A DNA stretch of 64,000 bases, from contig CAKNFP010000002.1 in assembly GCA_930633525.1 (NCBI GenBank), positions 434,001-498,000 of the forward strand, read 5' to 3'. Under the pieces are notes generated by a model that saw nothing but the letters and a program-made list of their open reading frames with translations, was not told the DNA's origin and did not search any database. The DNA comes from Hyphomicrobiales bacterium (GTDB lineage Bacteria; Pseudomonadota; Alphaproteobacteria; Rhizobiales; Beijerinckiaceae). The position numbers and the translations under genes were made by a program. Of the stretch, positions 63,020 through 64,000 are shown piece after piece; the first letter of the stretch is position 1, and each line of letters starts with the position of its first letter.

Positions 63020-63787
63020 ATGAGTCTTCAACTGTTTGATCTGTCGGGGCGCATCGCGCTCATCACCGGTGCTGGCCAGGGCATCGGCTATGCCCTAGCG
63101 CAGGGACTTGGACGCGCCGGCGCGCATGTCGTCATCAACGGCCGTGACGCCGCCCGCCTCGAGGCCGCCGCCGAGCGCCTTCGCGGCGAGGGCTTGACCG
63201 TCGCCACCGCGCTTTTCGATGTCACCGACCAGAAGGCCGTGGTCGCCGGCATCGAGGCCGTCGAGCATGACGTCGGCCCGCTCGACATCCTCGTCAACAA
63301 TGCCGGCATCCAGCGGCGCGCCCCGCTGGAGGACTATCCCGTCGAGACCTGGCATGAGCTCATGCGCGCCAATCTCGACAGCGTCTTCTACGTCAGCCAG
63401 GCGGTTGCCCGGCACATGATCCAGCGCAAGCGCGGCAAGATCATCAATATCGCCAGCCTGCAAAGCGAGGCCGCCCGTTATTCCATCGCCCCCTATACCG
63501 CTTCCAAGGGCGCCGTGAAGAACCTGACTCGTGGCATGTGCACGGATTGGGCGCGCCATGGCCTTCAGGTCAACGCGATCGGCCCGGGCTATTTCGACAC
63601 GCCGCTCAACGCCGCCCTCGTCGCCAATCCCGAGTTCGATGCCTGGCTGACGACGCGCACTCCGGCCGGCCGCTGGGGCAAGGTCGAGGAATTGCAGGGC
63701 GCGGCGATTTTCCTCGCCTCCAACGCATCGAATTTCGTGAATGGCCAGATCCTTTATGTCGATGGAGGCGTCCTTGCGACGCTCTGA
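63020..63787 (+). CDS. idnO: Gluconate 5-dehydrogenase (5-keto-D-gluconate reductase), SDR
   Basis: Classical short-chain dehydrogenase of 255 residues, ATG 63020. Start LFDLSGRIALITGAGQGIGYALAQGL, NNAGIQRRAPLEDYP, catalytic Ser in NIASLQSEAARYSIAPY and Tyr-x-x-x-Lys as YTASK. The NNAGIQRR and PFTDxPxTE-like parts match the IdnO/Gno group, which reduces 5-keto-D-gluconate to D-gluconate. It is downstream of idnD and gnd and overlaps the following gluconokinase frame by 26 bases, completing the idonate to gluconate conversion. Confidence 0.88.
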   Translation: MSLQLFDLSGRIALITGAGQGIGYALAQGLGRAGAHVVINGRDAARLEAAAERLRGEGLTVATALFDVTDQKAVVAGIEAVEHDVGPLDILVNNAGIQRRAPLEDYPVETWHELMRANLDSVFYVSQAVARHMIQRKRGKIINIASLQSEAARYSIAPYTASKGAVKNLTRGMCTDWARHGLQVNAIGPGYFDTPLNAALVANPEFDAWLTTRTPAGRWGKVEELQGAAIFLASNASNFVNGQILYVDGGVLATL

Positions 63788-64000
63788 TCCCCCTGTCGCC
63801 ATCGTGCTGATGGGTGTCGCCGGCAGCGGCAAGACGACCCTCGGCCTTGCCCTCGCCGAGCGCTTCGGCCTCGCGTTCTATGACGCCGACGATTTCCATC
63901 CCCCGGCCAATGTCGCCAAGATGTCGGCCGGCATTCCGCTGAACGATGATGACAGGGCCCCCTGGCTCGACCGGCTCGCCGAGCTTCTGCATGACTCGAT
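63762..64000 (+). CDS. gntK: Gluconokinase, N-terminal part (3' end outside window)
   Basis: An open frame from ATG 63762 (or TTG 63774) runs past the window edge, about 80 codons visible. P-loop MGVAGSGKTTLG, then FYDADDFHPPANVAKMSAG and PLNDDDRAPWLDRL, which are diagnostic for GntK/IdnK gluconokinases. The enzyme makes 6-phosphogluconate, the substrate of the gnd product two genes upstream. It overlaps the end of the SDR gene by 26 bases. The start is uncertain because no clear ribosome-binding site distinguishes the candidates. Confidence 0.88.
   Translation, partial: MEASLRRSDPPVAIVLMGVAGSGKTTLGLALAERFGLAFYDADDFHPPANVAKMSAGIPLNDDDRAPWLDRLAELLHDS

Overview
The window is dense, GC-rich chromosome from what looks like an alphaproteobacterium of the Hyphomicrobiales type. 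This rests on base composition, the many ABC uptake operons with Tat or Sec signal peptides, GTG/TTG starts, tightly overlapping genes (ATGA, GTGA and TGATG junctions) and GC-rich palindromic intergenic repeats. The lineage is an inference; there is no rRNA or other phylogenetic marker here. I see no tRNA, CRISPR array, transposase, phage gene or replication origin. The content is almost wholly catabolic and transport functions: an accessory nutrient-scavenging region.

Layout. (1) 1-6554: the end of a LysR regulator, then a sugar-type ABC importer (binding protein and two permeases, no ATPase), a Cys-type sulfatase and a DUF4432 aldose-epimerase-like protein; probably uptake and desulfation of a sulfated sugar. 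(2) 6882-18060: hydantoinase/oxoprolinase HyuA and HyuB, a branched-chain-amino-acid-type ABC importer in which both permeases are fused (LivH-LivM) and both ATPases are fused (LivG-LivF), then on the other strand a small putative HTH protein and two tandem DUF1028 proteins. A shared operator-like motif (GTTTAGCTA) precedes both hyuA and livK. (3) 18082-19860: a divergent ClC-type channel/antiporter with CBS domains. (4) 20213-24325: a complete lar operon (larA-larC-larE-larB) for a nickel-pincer-dependent 2-hydroxyacid racemase and its cofactor. (5) 24378-28591: a DUF2938 membrane protein, an MBL-fold protein with a zinc ribbon, a 14-TM MFS exporter and an Sfp-type phosphopantetheinyl transferase.

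(6) 28681-37995: two divergent operons around one near-perfect LacI/GntR-type operator (32211-32230). Leftward: lacI, SMP-30 lactonase, and UxaA/SuyB-like lyase in large and small subunits. Rightward: NitT/TauT (sulfonate-type) ABC importer, a YihU-like dehydrogenase and an aldose dehydrogenase. The mix suggests an oxidative pathway for a sugar, perhaps a sulfo-sugar. (7) 38155-47554: an IclR regulator fused to an SMP-30 lactonase-like domain that has lost one metal ligand, divergent from an enolase-superfamily dehydratase, an SDR and a dipeptide/oligosaccharide-type ABC importer with fused ATPases. (8) 47861-53467: a large membrane protein broken by a one-base frameshift, an OprB porin, and a GtrB/GtrA-like pair for surface glycan modification. 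(9) 53578-59989: an RND efflux pump, a peptide-deformylase homologue lacking its catalytic ligands, and an MFS transporter. (10) 60328-64000: L-idonate/gluconate catabolism (idnD, gnd, idnO, start of gntK).

The most interesting points are the possible sulfo-sugar locus (6), the regulator-lactonase fusion (7), the shared operator of the hyu/liv/DUF1028 region (2), the degenerate deformylase (9) and a small palindromic repeat present at two distant sites.
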